From Nitrospirota bacterium (GTDB lineage Bacteria; Nitrospirota; Leptospirillia; Leptospirillales; Leptospirillaceae), in the NCBI GenBank assembly GCA_021801345.1, contig JAJYYA010000027.1:1-64000 (forward strand): a stretch of 64,000 bases of DNA, given 5' to 3'. Under the pieces are notes generated by a model. The model did not search any database and had not been told where the DNA came from. It saw nothing but the letters and a program-made list of their open reading frames with translations. The stretch's first letter is position 1. Each line of letters starts with the position of its first letter. Shown here piece by piece: positions 8,735 to 16,896 of the stretch. The translations under genes and the position numbers were made by a program.

Positions 8735-8820
8735 AATTTTAATCCTTATTTAAAAATAACTAAAGTTTTAGTTTGCGATATTTACTGTGTTATTGACGAA
8801 AAACTCATTTTAATGTTAAG
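8722..8820. promoter_or_regulatory. Divergent cas regulatory region with candidate operator
   Basis: Two elements stand out in this AT-rich region. One is a perfect palindrome, ACTAAA-GT-TTTAGT, at 8760-8773. The other is a direct repeat, ATTTTAATGT(C/T)AA, at 8722-8734 (on the -35 of the cas8f promoter) and 8809-8820 (just before the WYL gene). WYL repressors of the BrxR/CapW type are known to bind inverted repeats in the promoters of the defence systems they control. The palindrome is the likeliest site for the WYL regulator encoded next door. Binding is inferred, not shown. Confidence 0.5.
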
Positions 8821-8830
8821 GTCGATTCCT

Positions 8831-9661
8831 ATGAAGACGACAGAAAACATCATTCTTGAATTCGTTATAAAAAGAGCCTTTCGCACAGGGTCTGTTATGC
8901 GGACAGACCTCATGCGCGTTTTTGAAATGAAACCGCAGACAGCCACGAACACGCTGGCACGCATTCTCTCATCGCAGGGCAAGCTTATTGAACGGAGGGG
9001 AAAAGCCATCTTCCCGAAACCTGGGGCGAAAGTGCCGGCATTTGCCGGAGAAAAGGCGCTCCTGATGGAGCTTGACGCAGGAGAGAATGACCCGCAAAGA
9101 ACAGGGATTTTTCCGGAAGAACTCCCGGTCCACTATATCTCATGGACAAATTCCGCCCCGCCCTCTCCTGGCATACTGTTCACGATTATCGGAGCCATCC
9201 GGCAAGACGCTCTTCTGCGGATCGTTTATATCGGGATGAAAAAGGGAGAGGTCCCAAAAGAGAGAAGAATCATTCCTCTCGCCCTCGACCGAATAAATGA
9301 TCAGTGGCGCTTGGTGGCACAGGATATTCAGACAACATTTTCAAAGGAGACGAGACGGAAGAAGAACGAAGCCCCTCTGCGGACCTTCGTTCTCAGCCGA
9401 ATTCTCAAGGCGGAATGGGACCGCGGAAGAATGCCGAAAGGGATCCCAAGACTCGGGCACTGGGATGACATCGAAGAACTGCGCGTCACCGTCAACACTT
9501 CATGCAACGAACATCAAAAAGAAGCGGTGGAAAGGGAAATCGGAATTGAGAGGGGAGTGGTTCGGGTTCCGTCCCGGGCCCGATTTGAATTCGAGCGACG
9601 ATTCATGAACACGCCTCCGAGTCCGGGGGCCCTTTGGCCACCAATTACGAAGGAGCCCTGA
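8831..9661 (+). CDS. WYL-domain transcriptional regulator of the CRISPR-Cas locus (BrxR/CapW-like)
   Basis: The 276-residue protein has an N-terminal winged helix-turn-helix (about residues 1-60). A WYL domain follows (about 125-175, with LLRIVYIGMKKG, RRIIPLALDRINDQWRLVAQDI), then a C-terminal extension containing ELRVTVNTSC. This is the layout of BrxR/CapW regulators, dimeric repressors of BREX, CBASS and other defence loci that sense a ligand through WYL. The start at 8831 has AAGG nine bases upstream; an ATG at 8813 lacks a ribosome site. The stop overlaps the cas2-3 start (TGATG), so regulator and nuclease are translated together. Control of both cas operons is inferred from the divergent layout. 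Confidence 0.85.
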   Translation: MKTTENIILEFVIKRAFRTGSVMRTDLMRVFEMKPQTATNTLARILSSQGKLIERRGKAIFPKPGAKVPAFAGEKALLMELDAGENDPQRTGIFPEELPVHYISWTNSAPPSPGILFTIIGAIRQDALLRIVYIGMKKGEVPKERRIIPLALDRINDQWRLVAQDIQTTFSKETRRKKNEAPLRTFVLSRILKAEWDRGRMPKGIPRLGHWDDIEELRVTVNTSCNEHQKEAVEREIGIERGVVRVPSRARFEFERRFMNTPPSPGALWPPITKEP

Positions 9662-12600
9662 TGCATATCGTCCTCGTCTCTCTTTGTGAAAAAAGAGCGT
9701 GGAAAAAAAGTCGGGCTATTCTCGACAGCTATGCCCTCCGAAGCGGTGAGCGCACATGGATGACGCCCATTACGCTGGAAGGGCTTCGGGAATTGAGATC
9801 TGCCCTCCGGAGACAGGCGACACGCCAAACCTCCGTCGCCTGCTTTAGAAATCTTGGAAGATCCAGAATGGCCCTTCTCTGGGTTGTCGGGAATCGAGAC
9901 GGCTTCGGGGAAGATGGCATATCGCCTGTGGCATTCAGGAAGACAAAAGAAAGAAAAGAGTTTCCCTCCTGGGCAAGGATGGCCTCCGTCCTTGCCGGCT
10001 CGGCCGGATTGATGCACGATCTTGGAAAGTTCGGGTGCGTCTTTCAGGAAAAATTGAAAAGTCCGACTCCGAAAGCGGACCCGGTACGTCATGAATGGCT
10101 CTCCCTGATTCTTGTCCGGAACTTTCTAAAAGAAACAAGGATCCCGGAGACGTTCGACGAATGGAAGGCTCTCTGGGAAAAAACCTGGAAAGCCATCGGA
10201 GATGCTCCGGAGGACAAACGATTCAAGGCGCTCGCTCCCTTCGATGGCCCGCTGACAGACCCGGAACACACGCTTTTGTACCTCATCGCAACACATCATC
10301 GTCTTCCTTCCGGGGAAACGGGTGTCATCGATGAAAAGAACCATGTACGTCAGGAAAAGGACGTAGACCTCTCCTCGCCCTATCTCCTAACTCCTTTCTC
10401 TTCCCCGGAAAGGGAGATTTTCGACGAAATCGGAAGTCAGTTGAAGGCAATCCACATATTAAAGCAACAACATGCTCCTCCGGAAGATCCTCTCTACTGG
10501 AAATCCGTTGCCTGGCTTGCCAGGATTTCACTCATTCTATCCGACCACGAGGTTTCGTCTCGTGAACCGGAAGAAAAAGACATGCCCTTTCTTGAAAAGA
10601 ATCTCGTCGCCTATGCCAACACAAAAAAACAGGGAAAAAAACGGGCCTACAATCAGGAACTTAACTGGCATCTTGTGAACGTAGGACAAAAAGCCTCGGA
10701 GATGGTTGGGCGTATCCTATCGCTCGCACCCCCTTCTTTATCCAAAGAAGCGATTGATGAAATTCAAGTTCGAACAACCGACAAGCGTTATGAATGGCAA
10801 AACAGGGCCGCACAGTTCCTTGCCGATTCGTTCCGGAAAAATCCCGGCCCCCATCTCGTATTTAATATGGCCGGAACGGGATCGGGGAAAACGCGAATGA
10901 ACGCCAGAGCGATATGTGCCCTGAACGAAGACTCAGGGCACGTTCGTTTTGCCACGGCTCTCAACCTGAGAACACTGACCTTGCAGACGGGGAACGCTTA
11001 CCGTCGCCAGTTGGGAATCGGGGAAGATGAGATGGCCTGCGTTATCGGAGATTCCCTTATCAAAAAACTCTTTGACATGGCTCAGAACGAAAAGGTCCTA
11101 AGCGAGACGAACGACGACGAGAACGACAGCGAGGAAGATTTTGAAACGGAAACGGAATCGGAATTCGAGTGGTCTGAGTGTCCGGAATGGCTTAATAAAT
11201 TTCTTGCAAGAAAACCCAAGATGTCATCCGTAATAGGTGCGCCGGTCCTCGTTTCGACTGTCGACTTCCTGATTGATGCCGGGGATCCAAGAAAACAGGG
11301 CAATCACGCCTTGGCGTCGCTGCGATTGATGACAAGCGACCTGATTCTGGACGAGATCGACAGCTACGATCCGAAACCCATGATCGCGGTCCTTCGGCTT
11401 GTATGGCTTGTCGGATTATTCGGACGCAATCTTGTGGTCTCTTCGGCGACATTATCGCGTCCCGTTGCGCGCATGATCTGGACAGCCTATTGTTCGGGGA
11501 ACAGGGCGAGGGGACTCATGGACCGCAGAAATCCGTCTTTTCAATCCGTCCTGATCGACGATCAGGTCAGCCCTTCCGGAATCGCTTGCCGGGAGGAAGG
11601 AAAATTCATGGAGCACTATGAGTCTCATCTCTCTTCGATGTTTGGAAAGATTGGGGCATTGCCATATCGGAGAGCTTTTTTGCAGGAGGTCGAGGGAGGA
11701 GACCCTCAAACAAACCAAAAAGAGACAACGGAAGCCGTTTCTCTTCATATTAAAGACGCAATCATGAGCAGTCTTCGCAAATTGCATGAAGATCATCATG
11801 TTGTCGATCCAAAAACAGGAAAGAAGATTTCCTTTGGTCTGGTTCGGATTGCAAACATTCGTCCGACCATCGAGATCGCTTCCCATATTGCGGAAACGAT
11901 GCCGAACTCGGTCAGAGTCGCCTGTTATCATTCGCAACATCCCATGATTGTTCGATGGCATATTGAGAAGCGTCTGGATTTTCTCCTTTCGCGCCAGAGG
12001 GGAGATGGTCATATCTTTTCCGATCCGGAAATTCGACACATTATTGACAGCCTTCCAAAAACAAAAGAAAACTTCGCCTTTGTCGTGGTCGCAACACCCG
12101 TCGAGGAAATTGGACGGGATCACGATTTTGATTGGGCGATTATAGAGCCTTCCAGTACGCAGTCGATCGTTCAGACGGCGGGCCGGGTCAATCGCCACAG
12201 GAGACTTCCACTTCCAATCGATAGTGCTAAGCCAAACGTGTCGATCCTGCAATTCAATGTTAAGGCAATGAATCGGCGGAATGGAGCGGTTTTCAAGAGA
12301 CCCGGTCTTGAAAGGGAGGATTGCCTTTACGAGACGCATGATGTCAAGAAACTTCTGGATTGGGAGTGGTTGAACGAGAATCCGCTTGATGCACGTTTGA
12401 GATTTGATGGCAGACATTGTTTCCCAAAATTCGATGACCAATCTCTGGAAGCGTTGACCAAGGGAAATATCCGGGTCATCACGGAAGGACGGGTTCTGGA
12501 CGATAACGGCAAAGACAAGATGGAGTGGATGTCTTCCGATTATTACAAAAGGACCGCGTTACGGGAGAAAAACGCATCGAATGATGAAACTTTTTTCTAC

Positions 12601-12900
12601 CTCAAGGACCCAGTAAACAGCAATAACACAATCATCCTTTTGGAAAACGAAAACAATGGTATTAATCCCATGAATCCCATGACGAAAATCGACAGAAGTG
12701 TCACAGTTATCAAAGATGAAGTCCGTCCGAGCGCATGGCTCTCGCTCTCAGGGAAGGAAATGATTGAACTCATTGAAAAATATTCGATAAGAAAAGAACG
12801 AGGGCTAGAAGTGCATTTGTCATCCAGAAAAAATGCTGAGATGAAAAATATTGTCAGGGACCTTGATTTTGGGTTTTATTTGGACAGAGAAAGAGATTAG
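9661..12900 (+). CDS. cas3: Cas2-Cas3 fusion helicase-nuclease, type I-F
   Basis: The 1079-residue protein is the I-F hallmark fusion. It works with Cas1 in spacer capture and degrades target DNA after recruitment by the Csy complex. Residues 1-95 are the Cas2-like domain (HIVLVSLCEKRAWKKSRAIL, then SGERTWMTPIT). The HD nuclease begins with GLMHDLGK (H119, D120). The superfamily 2 helicase has Walker A AGTGSGKT near residue 405 and DEID (Walker B) near 564. QTAGRVNRH (about 838-846) fits helicase motif VI. An acidic low-complexity stretch rich in Asp, Glu and Asn lies near residues 480-505. The ATG at 9661 matches the family N-terminus; the in-frame ATG at 9634 would overlap the WYL gene further. 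All key motifs look intact. Confidence 0.95.
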   Translation: MHIVLVSLCEKRAWKKSRAILDSYALRSGERTWMTPITLEGLRELRSALRRQATRQTSVACFRNLGRSRMALLWVVGNRDGFGEDGISPVAFRKTKERKEFPSWARMASVLAGSAGLMHDLGKFGCVFQEKLKSPTPKADPVRHEWLSLILVRNFLKETRIPETFDEWKALWEKTWKAIGDAPEDKRFKALAPFDGPLTDPEHTLLYLIATHHRLPSGETGVIDEKNHVRQEKDVDLSSPYLLTPFSSPEREIFDEIGSQLKAIHILKQQHAPPEDPLYWKSVAWLARISLILSDHEVSSREPEEKDMPFLEKNLVAYANTKKQGKKRAYNQELNWHLVNVGQKASEMVGRILSLAPPSLSKEAIDEIQVRTTDKRYEWQNRAAQFLADSFRKNPGPHLVFNMAGTGSGKTRMNARAICALNEDSGHVRFATALNLRTLTLQTGNAYRRQLGIGEDEMACVIGDSLIKKLFDMAQNEKVLSETNDDENDSEEDFETETESEFEWSECPEWLNKFLARKPKMSSVIGAPVLVSTVDFLIDAGDPRKQGNHALASLRLMTSDLILDEIDSYDPKPMIAVLRLVWLVGLFGRNLVVSSATLSRPVARMIWTAYCSGNRARGLMDRRNPSFQSVLIDDQVSPSGIACREEGKFMEHYESHLSSMFGKIGALPYRRAFLQEVEGGDPQTNQKETTEAVSLHIKDAIMSSLRKLHEDHHVVDPKTGKKISFGLVRIANIRPTIEIASHIAETMPNSVRVACYHSQHPMIVRWHIEKRLDFLLSRQRGDGHIFSDPEIRHIIDSLPKTKENFAFVVVATPVEEIGRDHDFDWAIIEPSSTQSIVQTAGRVNRHRRLPLPIDSAKPNVSILQFNVKAMNRRNGAVFKRPGLEREDCLYETHDVKKLLDWEWLNENPLDARLRFDGRHCFPKFDDQSLEALTKGNIRVITEGRVLDDNGKDKMEWMSSDYYKRTALREKNASNDETFFYLKDPVNSNNTIILLENENNGINPMNPMTKIDRSVTVIKDEVRPSAWLSLSGKEMIELIEKYSIRKERGLEVHLSSRKNAEMKNIVRDLDFGFYLDRERD

Positions 12901-13265
12901 CTCAAGGCCTCCAGGGAGATGGAGATTCTGGAATATCTTCAGACAGAACGGGGTTATTGACGGGAAAGTGTGAGCAAAAGAACACCTGCACAGAAGCCCC
13001 CACAACATCCTCACCTGCTCGCTGGCCGCCAGAGCGTTGGCGATCCGGCATGTTACCGCGAACAAGGATGCCAGCGCGCCCTGGGTGGTCGTGTACAACT
13101 GTCCACCGCAAAGCAGAAGTAAAGGCCCTGAAAAGTTGTCGTAACGCAGAACATATCATGCCCTGCCTCGGGTTCCGCCCGCATCGATTACGGGCGACGC
13201 GGTCAGACAGATTTTAAGCTTCCGATGACTTACGGCAATAGACAGTTCTCGTCCCCCCGCCCGAA
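12901..13265. other. Intergenic stretch without recognisable gene
   Basis: These 365 bases lie between the cas2-3 stop and the nifA stop (convergent). Short open frames exist on both strands (for example 12957-13217), but none has a ribosome site, a recognisable motif or a codon pattern like its neighbours. I see no repeat, terminator hairpin with T-tract or integrase site. It marks the right border of the CRISPR island. Confidence 0.5.
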
Positions 13266-14876
13266 TCACTCCTCAGGCAGGTCGTCGGGGATCCCGTACT
13301 TGATCATGCGGTAGCGAAGCTGCCGCGGCGTGACCCCAAGAGCCCGGGCCGCCCGGGTCTTCACGTATCCGTAGCGCTTCAGGACAGACTCGATCTGTTC
13401 CCTCTCAAGGGAGCTGACCGCCCCGAGGAGCCCTTTGCTCCGAACCTCCGGCTCCTCCCCGCGGATCGCGGCCTCCCGCCGAGAAATCCCTTCCGGAGCC
13501 ACCGGGGAGATCTCGACTTTGGCTGGACGGGGGTAGAGGGTCATCGCCCTCCGGACATCCTCCTCCGAGATCCGGTCTTCCCGGGCCATCACCACAAGCC
13601 TCTCCACCATATTTTCAAGCTCCCGGACATTGCCTGTCCATTCGTAATCGATCAGGAGATCAAGGACTCCCGAACCGAGTGCGACACTCCGTCCGTTATC
13701 CCGATTGAATCTCTCCAAAAAATGCTCGAGAAGCAGCGGAATGTCCTCCCGCCTCTCCCGAAGGGGAGGAAGGACCAGAGGCACGACATTCAGACGGTAG
13801 TAGAGGTCCTCCCGGAAAAGGTTCCGTCGGATCATCTCCTCGAGGTTTTTGTTCGTGGCGGCAATGATCCGCACGTCGACGGGAATGACCCGCTGGCCTC
13901 CAAGCCGCTCCACGGAGCGCTCCTGAAGAACACGCAGGAGCTTCACCTGCACAGCCGGAGAGATCTCTCCGATCTCGTCGAGAAAGATTGTCCCGCCGTC
14001 GGCCGCCTCGAACTTGCCCGGACGGGAGATATGGGCTCCTGTAAAGGCCCCCTTCTCGTGGCCAAAAAGCTGACTCTCGAGAAGGGTCTCGGGGATCGCG
14101 GCACAGTTGATCTGCACGAAGGGGTTCTTGGCCCGGGGGCTCATAAAGTGGAGGGCCTTGGCGATCACCTCCTTGCCGGTCCCGCTTTCGCCGAGGATCA
14201 GGACGGTCGCCCGGCTACCGGCCACCTGGTGGACGCTCTCCGCGATCTGGTGCATGACCTTGGAGCGCCCGATCCACCCTTCAATCGCATATCGATCCTT
14301 CAGCGCATGCTCGAGGCGTGTGGCCTCCTCAAGAAGCTTCCGGTTTTCCAGGGAGAGGCGCTGGCGAAGAAGCACCGCCTGGGCAATGGTCGACCCGATG
14401 ATCGAGAGCACCCGTGTGTCCTCTTCGAGATCACGCTCGTTCCGGGACATGTCGCAGTCGGCCGAGAGAACGCCCAGCTTCTTCCCCTGAAAGATCAGAG
14501 GAACGGCGATAAAGGCCGTCTTCGTCCGCCCCTTCCCTCTTCGGCTCCCGGTGCGATTCAGAAAGCGGGGTTCGGCATCGATGTCGGGGACGACGATGGG
14601 CTCTCCGGTCGAAAGCACCGTTCCGCTGATCCCCTCCCCCGCCTTGAACCGCCCTTTCCTCTTCTCCTCCTCCGACATCCCGAAGGCGAGCTCCGTCATG
14701 AGCTCGTCGGTCTGCGCATCGAGCAGGAGGATGGCTCCCCGGTGGAGATCGAGCTGGGAGTCCATGATCCCCAGAATGTGCGCCAGGGCGCTGTCGAGGT
14801 CCGGAGAGCTCGCAAGCTCTCGGCTTATCTCAAAGAAAGCCGTCAGCTCCCGAATGATTTTTTGCTCGTGATTCAT
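13266..14876 (-). CDS. nifA: NifA-like sigma54-dependent activator
   Basis: The 536-residue enhancer-binding protein contacts sigma54 RNA polymerase and drives open complex formation. Domains in order are GAF sensor (about 20-165), AAA+ core (about 195-425) and a Fis-type helix-turn-helix at the end ([18 protein letters not shown]). The AAA+ core has Walker A GESGTGKE (229-236), the sigma54 contact loop GAFTGA (276-281) and the DE of Walker B in [10 protein letters not shown]. The GAF-AAA-Fis order and the place beside glnA favour NifA over NtrC, which has a receiver domain. The cysteine linker of oxygen-sensitive NifA proteins is not seen. I chose ATG 14876 because GGGGGAT precedes it. No nif structural gene is in the window. 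Confidence 0.8.
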   Translation of the reverse strand: MNHEQKIIRELTAFFEISRELASSPDLDSALAHILGIMDSQLDLHRGAILLLDAQTDELMTELAFGMSEEEKRKGRFKAGEGISGTVLSTGEPIVVPDIDAEPRFLNRTGSRRGKGRTKTAFIAVPLIFQGKKLGVLSADCDMSRNERDLEEDTRVLSIIGSTIAQAVLLRQRLSLENRKLLEEATRLEHALKDRYAIEGWIGRSKVMHQIAESVHQVAGSRATVLILGESGTGKEVIAKALHFMSPRAKNPFVQINCAAIPETLLESQLFGHEKGAFTGAHISRPGKFEAADGGTIFLDEIGEISPAVQVKLLRVLQERSVERLGGQRVIPVDVRIIAATNKNLEEMIRRNLFREDLYYRLNVVPLVLPPLRERREDIPLLLEHFLERFNRDNGRSVALGSGVLDLLIDYEWTGNVRELENMVERLVVMAREDRISEEDVRRAMTLYPRPAKVEISPVAPEGISRREAAIRGEEPEVRSKGLLGAVSSLEREQIESVLKRYGYVKTRAARALGVTPRQLRYRMIKYGIPDDLPEE

Positions 14877-14887
14877 CGATCCCCCGC

Positions 14888-14926
14888 ACAAAAAAAGGGC
14901 CTGAACAAATTTCTTTGTCCAGGCCC
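14888..14926 (-). terminator. Rho-independent terminator after glnA
   Basis: On the minus strand GGGCCTG (14926-14920) pairs with CAGGCCC (14903-14897), with further pairing of ACAAA/TTTGT inside. A run of seven T then follows. It lies 80 bp after the glnA stop and ends only about 12 bp before the nifA start. nifA must therefore be expressed by read-through or from a promoter overlapping this hairpin. Confidence 0.9.
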
Positions 14927-15005
14927 GGCATGACTTTTCGGGCCTGGGCAGACTGCGCCCGCGGCTCCGTTGCCGAAGACTTCCCGACGACCCTTTCGAA
15001 GGGGT

Positions 15006-16415
15006 CTAGATGTCGTAGTACAGGAAGAACTCGTGGGGATGAGGACGAAGCCGGACTGCATCCACTTCCTTCTTCATCTTTTCGTGGATCCAGGTCTCGA
15101 TCAGCTCGGAGGTAAACACCCCTCCCTTGAGAAGGAAGTCGTGATCCTTCTCGAGTGCCATGAGAGACTGTTCGAGGCTTCCCGGCATCTGCTTGATCTT
15201 CTTCTTCTCCCGGTCGGTCAGCTCGTAGAGATCCTTGTCGAGCGGAGCCGGAGGCTCGAGCTTTCGCTCGACTCCGTCAAGACCCGCCATGAGAAGGGCG
15301 GCAAAGACGATGTACGGATTGCTCGAGGGGTCGGGAGTCCGGAACTCGATGCGCTTGGACTTCTCGCTCTTCGAGTACATCGGGATACGAACGCAGGCGG
15401 AACGGTTCCGCTTCGAGTACATGAGATTGATCGGAGCCTCATAGCCCGGAACCAGACGGCGATAGGAGTTGGTCGTGGGAGCGATGAAGGCCAGAAGTGC
15501 CGGCGCGTGATGGATCAGTCCGCCGATGTAGTGGCGGGCCATCTCCGAGATGTCCCCGTAACCGCCCTTCTGGTAGAAGAGGTTCTTGCCGGCCTTCCAG
15601 AGGCTCTGGTGGACATGCATCCCGGAACCGTTGTCCTGGAAAAGAGGCTTGGGCATGAATGTGGCCGTCTTTCCGTACTTGACGGCGGTATTCTTCACGA
15701 CATACTTGTACTTCATCACGTTGTCGGCCATCTTGGTCATGGTGTCGAAGCGCATGTCGATCTCGCACTGTCCGGCGGTCGCCACCTCGTGGTGGTGGAC
15801 CTCGCAGCGAATCCCGATCTGCTCCATGGTCAGGACCATCTCGCTTCTGAGATCCTGCAGGGAGTCGGTCGGGGGCACAGGGAAGTATCCTTCCTTGTGG
15901 CGAATCTTGTAACCCAGATTCGGATCTTCCTCCCGTCCGGTGTTCCAGGCCCCTTCGATCGAGTCGACGGCGTAGTGGGAAAAGTTCGATCCCGAACCGT
16001 AACGGACATCGTCGAAGACGAAGAACTCGCACTCGGGACCCCAGTAAGAGATATCGGCCACCTTCTTGAGGTAGTTTTCCGCCTTCTGGGCGATGTAGCG
16101 AGGATCCTTGGAGTAGGACTCACCGGTGATGGGGTCCTTGATGTTGCAGATAAGGGAAAGCGTCGGCACCTGGGTAAAAGGGTCGAGAAAGGCGGTCTTG
16201 GAGTCGGGAATGAGGAGCATGTCGGACTCGTTGATGGTCTGGAAGCCTCGGATGCTGGACCCGTCGAAGCCCAGGCCCTCCTCGAAGGTCTCCTCGGAGA
16301 GCTGGTGGGGGGTGATGGAAAAGTGCTGCCAGGTTCCGAAGAGATCGGTAAACTTCACATCGATGATCTGAACGTTGTTTTTCTTTGCATAGTCAAGCAC
16401 TTCTTTCGGGGTCAT
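15006..16415 (-). CDS. glnA: Glutamine synthetase, type I
   Basis: The 469-residue enzyme makes glutamine from glutamate, ammonia and ATP and is the main entry point for ammonia. It has the usual GSI length and blocks: GLGFDGSSIRGFQ, PTLSLICNI, GPECEFFVFD, the ammonia/metal region NGSGMHVHQSLW, and NRSACVRIP. Near the C-terminus, NLMYSKRNRSA and RIEFRTPDPSSNPY fit. The adenylylation loop region lies around MYSKSEKSKR; I cannot say whether it is modified. The start at 16415 has AGGAG about 11 bases upstream; an in-frame extension to 16538 runs through a structured leader and is rejected. nifA follows after a terminator. Confidence 0.97.
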   Translation of the reverse strand: MTPKEVLDYAKKNNVQIIDVKFTDLFGTWQHFSITPHQLSEETFEEGLGFDGSSIRGFQTINESDMLLIPDSKTAFLDPFTQVPTLSLICNIKDPITGESYSKDPRYIAQKAENYLKKVADISYWGPECEFFVFDDVRYGSGSNFSHYAVDSIEGAWNTGREEDPNLGYKIRHKEGYFPVPPTDSLQDLRSEMVLTMEQIGIRCEVHHHEVATAGQCEIDMRFDTMTKMADNVMKYKYVVKNTAVKYGKTATFMPKPLFQDNGSGMHVHQSLWKAGKNLFYQKGGYGDISEMARHYIGGLIHHAPALLAFIAPTTNSYRRLVPGYEAPINLMYSKRNRSACVRIPMYSKSEKSKRIEFRTPDPSSNPYIVFAALLMAGLDGVERKLEPPAPLDKDLYELTDREKKKIKQMPGSLEQSLMALEKDHDFLLKGGVFTSELIETWIHEKMKKEVDAVRLRPHPHEFFLYYDI

Positions 16416-16510
16416 GAGAATCCTGCTCCTGGAATGATGGTCATGGGATGAACAATCACGGGGCGGGGCGGGGGCTGGTCCCGACTCCCGTCTCCGCCTC
16501 AACATAAAAA

Positions 16511-16619
16511 GGGGGCGAAACAAAAAAAGAGCCTCCATGACGACTCATGAAGACTCCCTTGTCTTCGCCCCTTATTCTCGCTCCCGATCACCGACTTTGC
16601 GCTAATTTCGCCGATGATC
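16511..16619 (-). promoter_or_regulatory. Structured 5' leader of glnA (candidate attenuator)
   Basis: Three nested or serial stems can be drawn on the minus strand. Stem A pairs 16610-16619 with 16586-16595 (10 bp, two wobble pairs, 14-nt loop). Stem B is an outer stem, GGGGCGAA (16571-16564) with TTCGCCCC (16519-16512), followed by TTTTTATG. Inside B sits a perfect terminator (16522-16556). No other minus-strand gene lies upstream before the divergent oxidoreductase gene, so these structures belong to the glnA transcript. I could not match it to a known riboswitch class. Confidence 0.5.
16522..16556 (-). terminator. Intrinsic terminator hairpin inside the glnA leader
   Basis: On the minus strand GAGTCTTCATGA (16556-16545), loop GTCG, and TCATGGAGGCTC (16540-16529) form a 12-bp stem with two wobble pairs. 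Seven T follow directly. It lies 107-141 bases upstream of the glnA start, so it would stop glnA transcription early unless prevented. Confidence 0.8.
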
Positions 16620-16896
16620 CTTTCCTCGAGCCTGTCTTTGGCCTTGGAAAGTCCGGATGCGTTTTTCGCGATACCATTCCCAAAAGAGTACACGTTGAGC
16701 AAAAAAAAGGCAATATCTTCTTTGAAAAAATCCGGAAGCGGAGAAAAACTCTCTCAAAACAGCCCCGATGGGCCCCCGTTTAACGAAAATCTTTCTCGAG
16801 ATGACTTCTCCCGGACTTTTCGGCTATGCTCTCTTTACGGAGAGAAGGCGCATCCCAAATTGGAAGGCTTCTTACCCGAATCCCCCTGAGGGTCCC

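Noticed and set aside
12901-13265. Anti-CRISPR or toxin-like small gene next to cas2-3
   Set aside because: Short frames lack ribosome sites and gene-like composition; no support beyond location.
14970-16451. 493-residue plus-strand frame opposite glnA
   Set aside because: Shadow of glnA codon bias; the minus strand has all glutamine synthetase motifs.
16586-16619. Resemblance of the GCGCAAAGTC segment in the glnA leader to a cyclic di-GMP-I riboswitch core
   Set aside because: The other conserved core segments and the tetraloop-receptor layout are missing.
16650-16680. Possible sigma54 promoter before glnA (TGGTAT ... CGCAT on the minus strand)
   Set aside because: The distance between the GG and GC elements is too long for a -24/-12 promoter.
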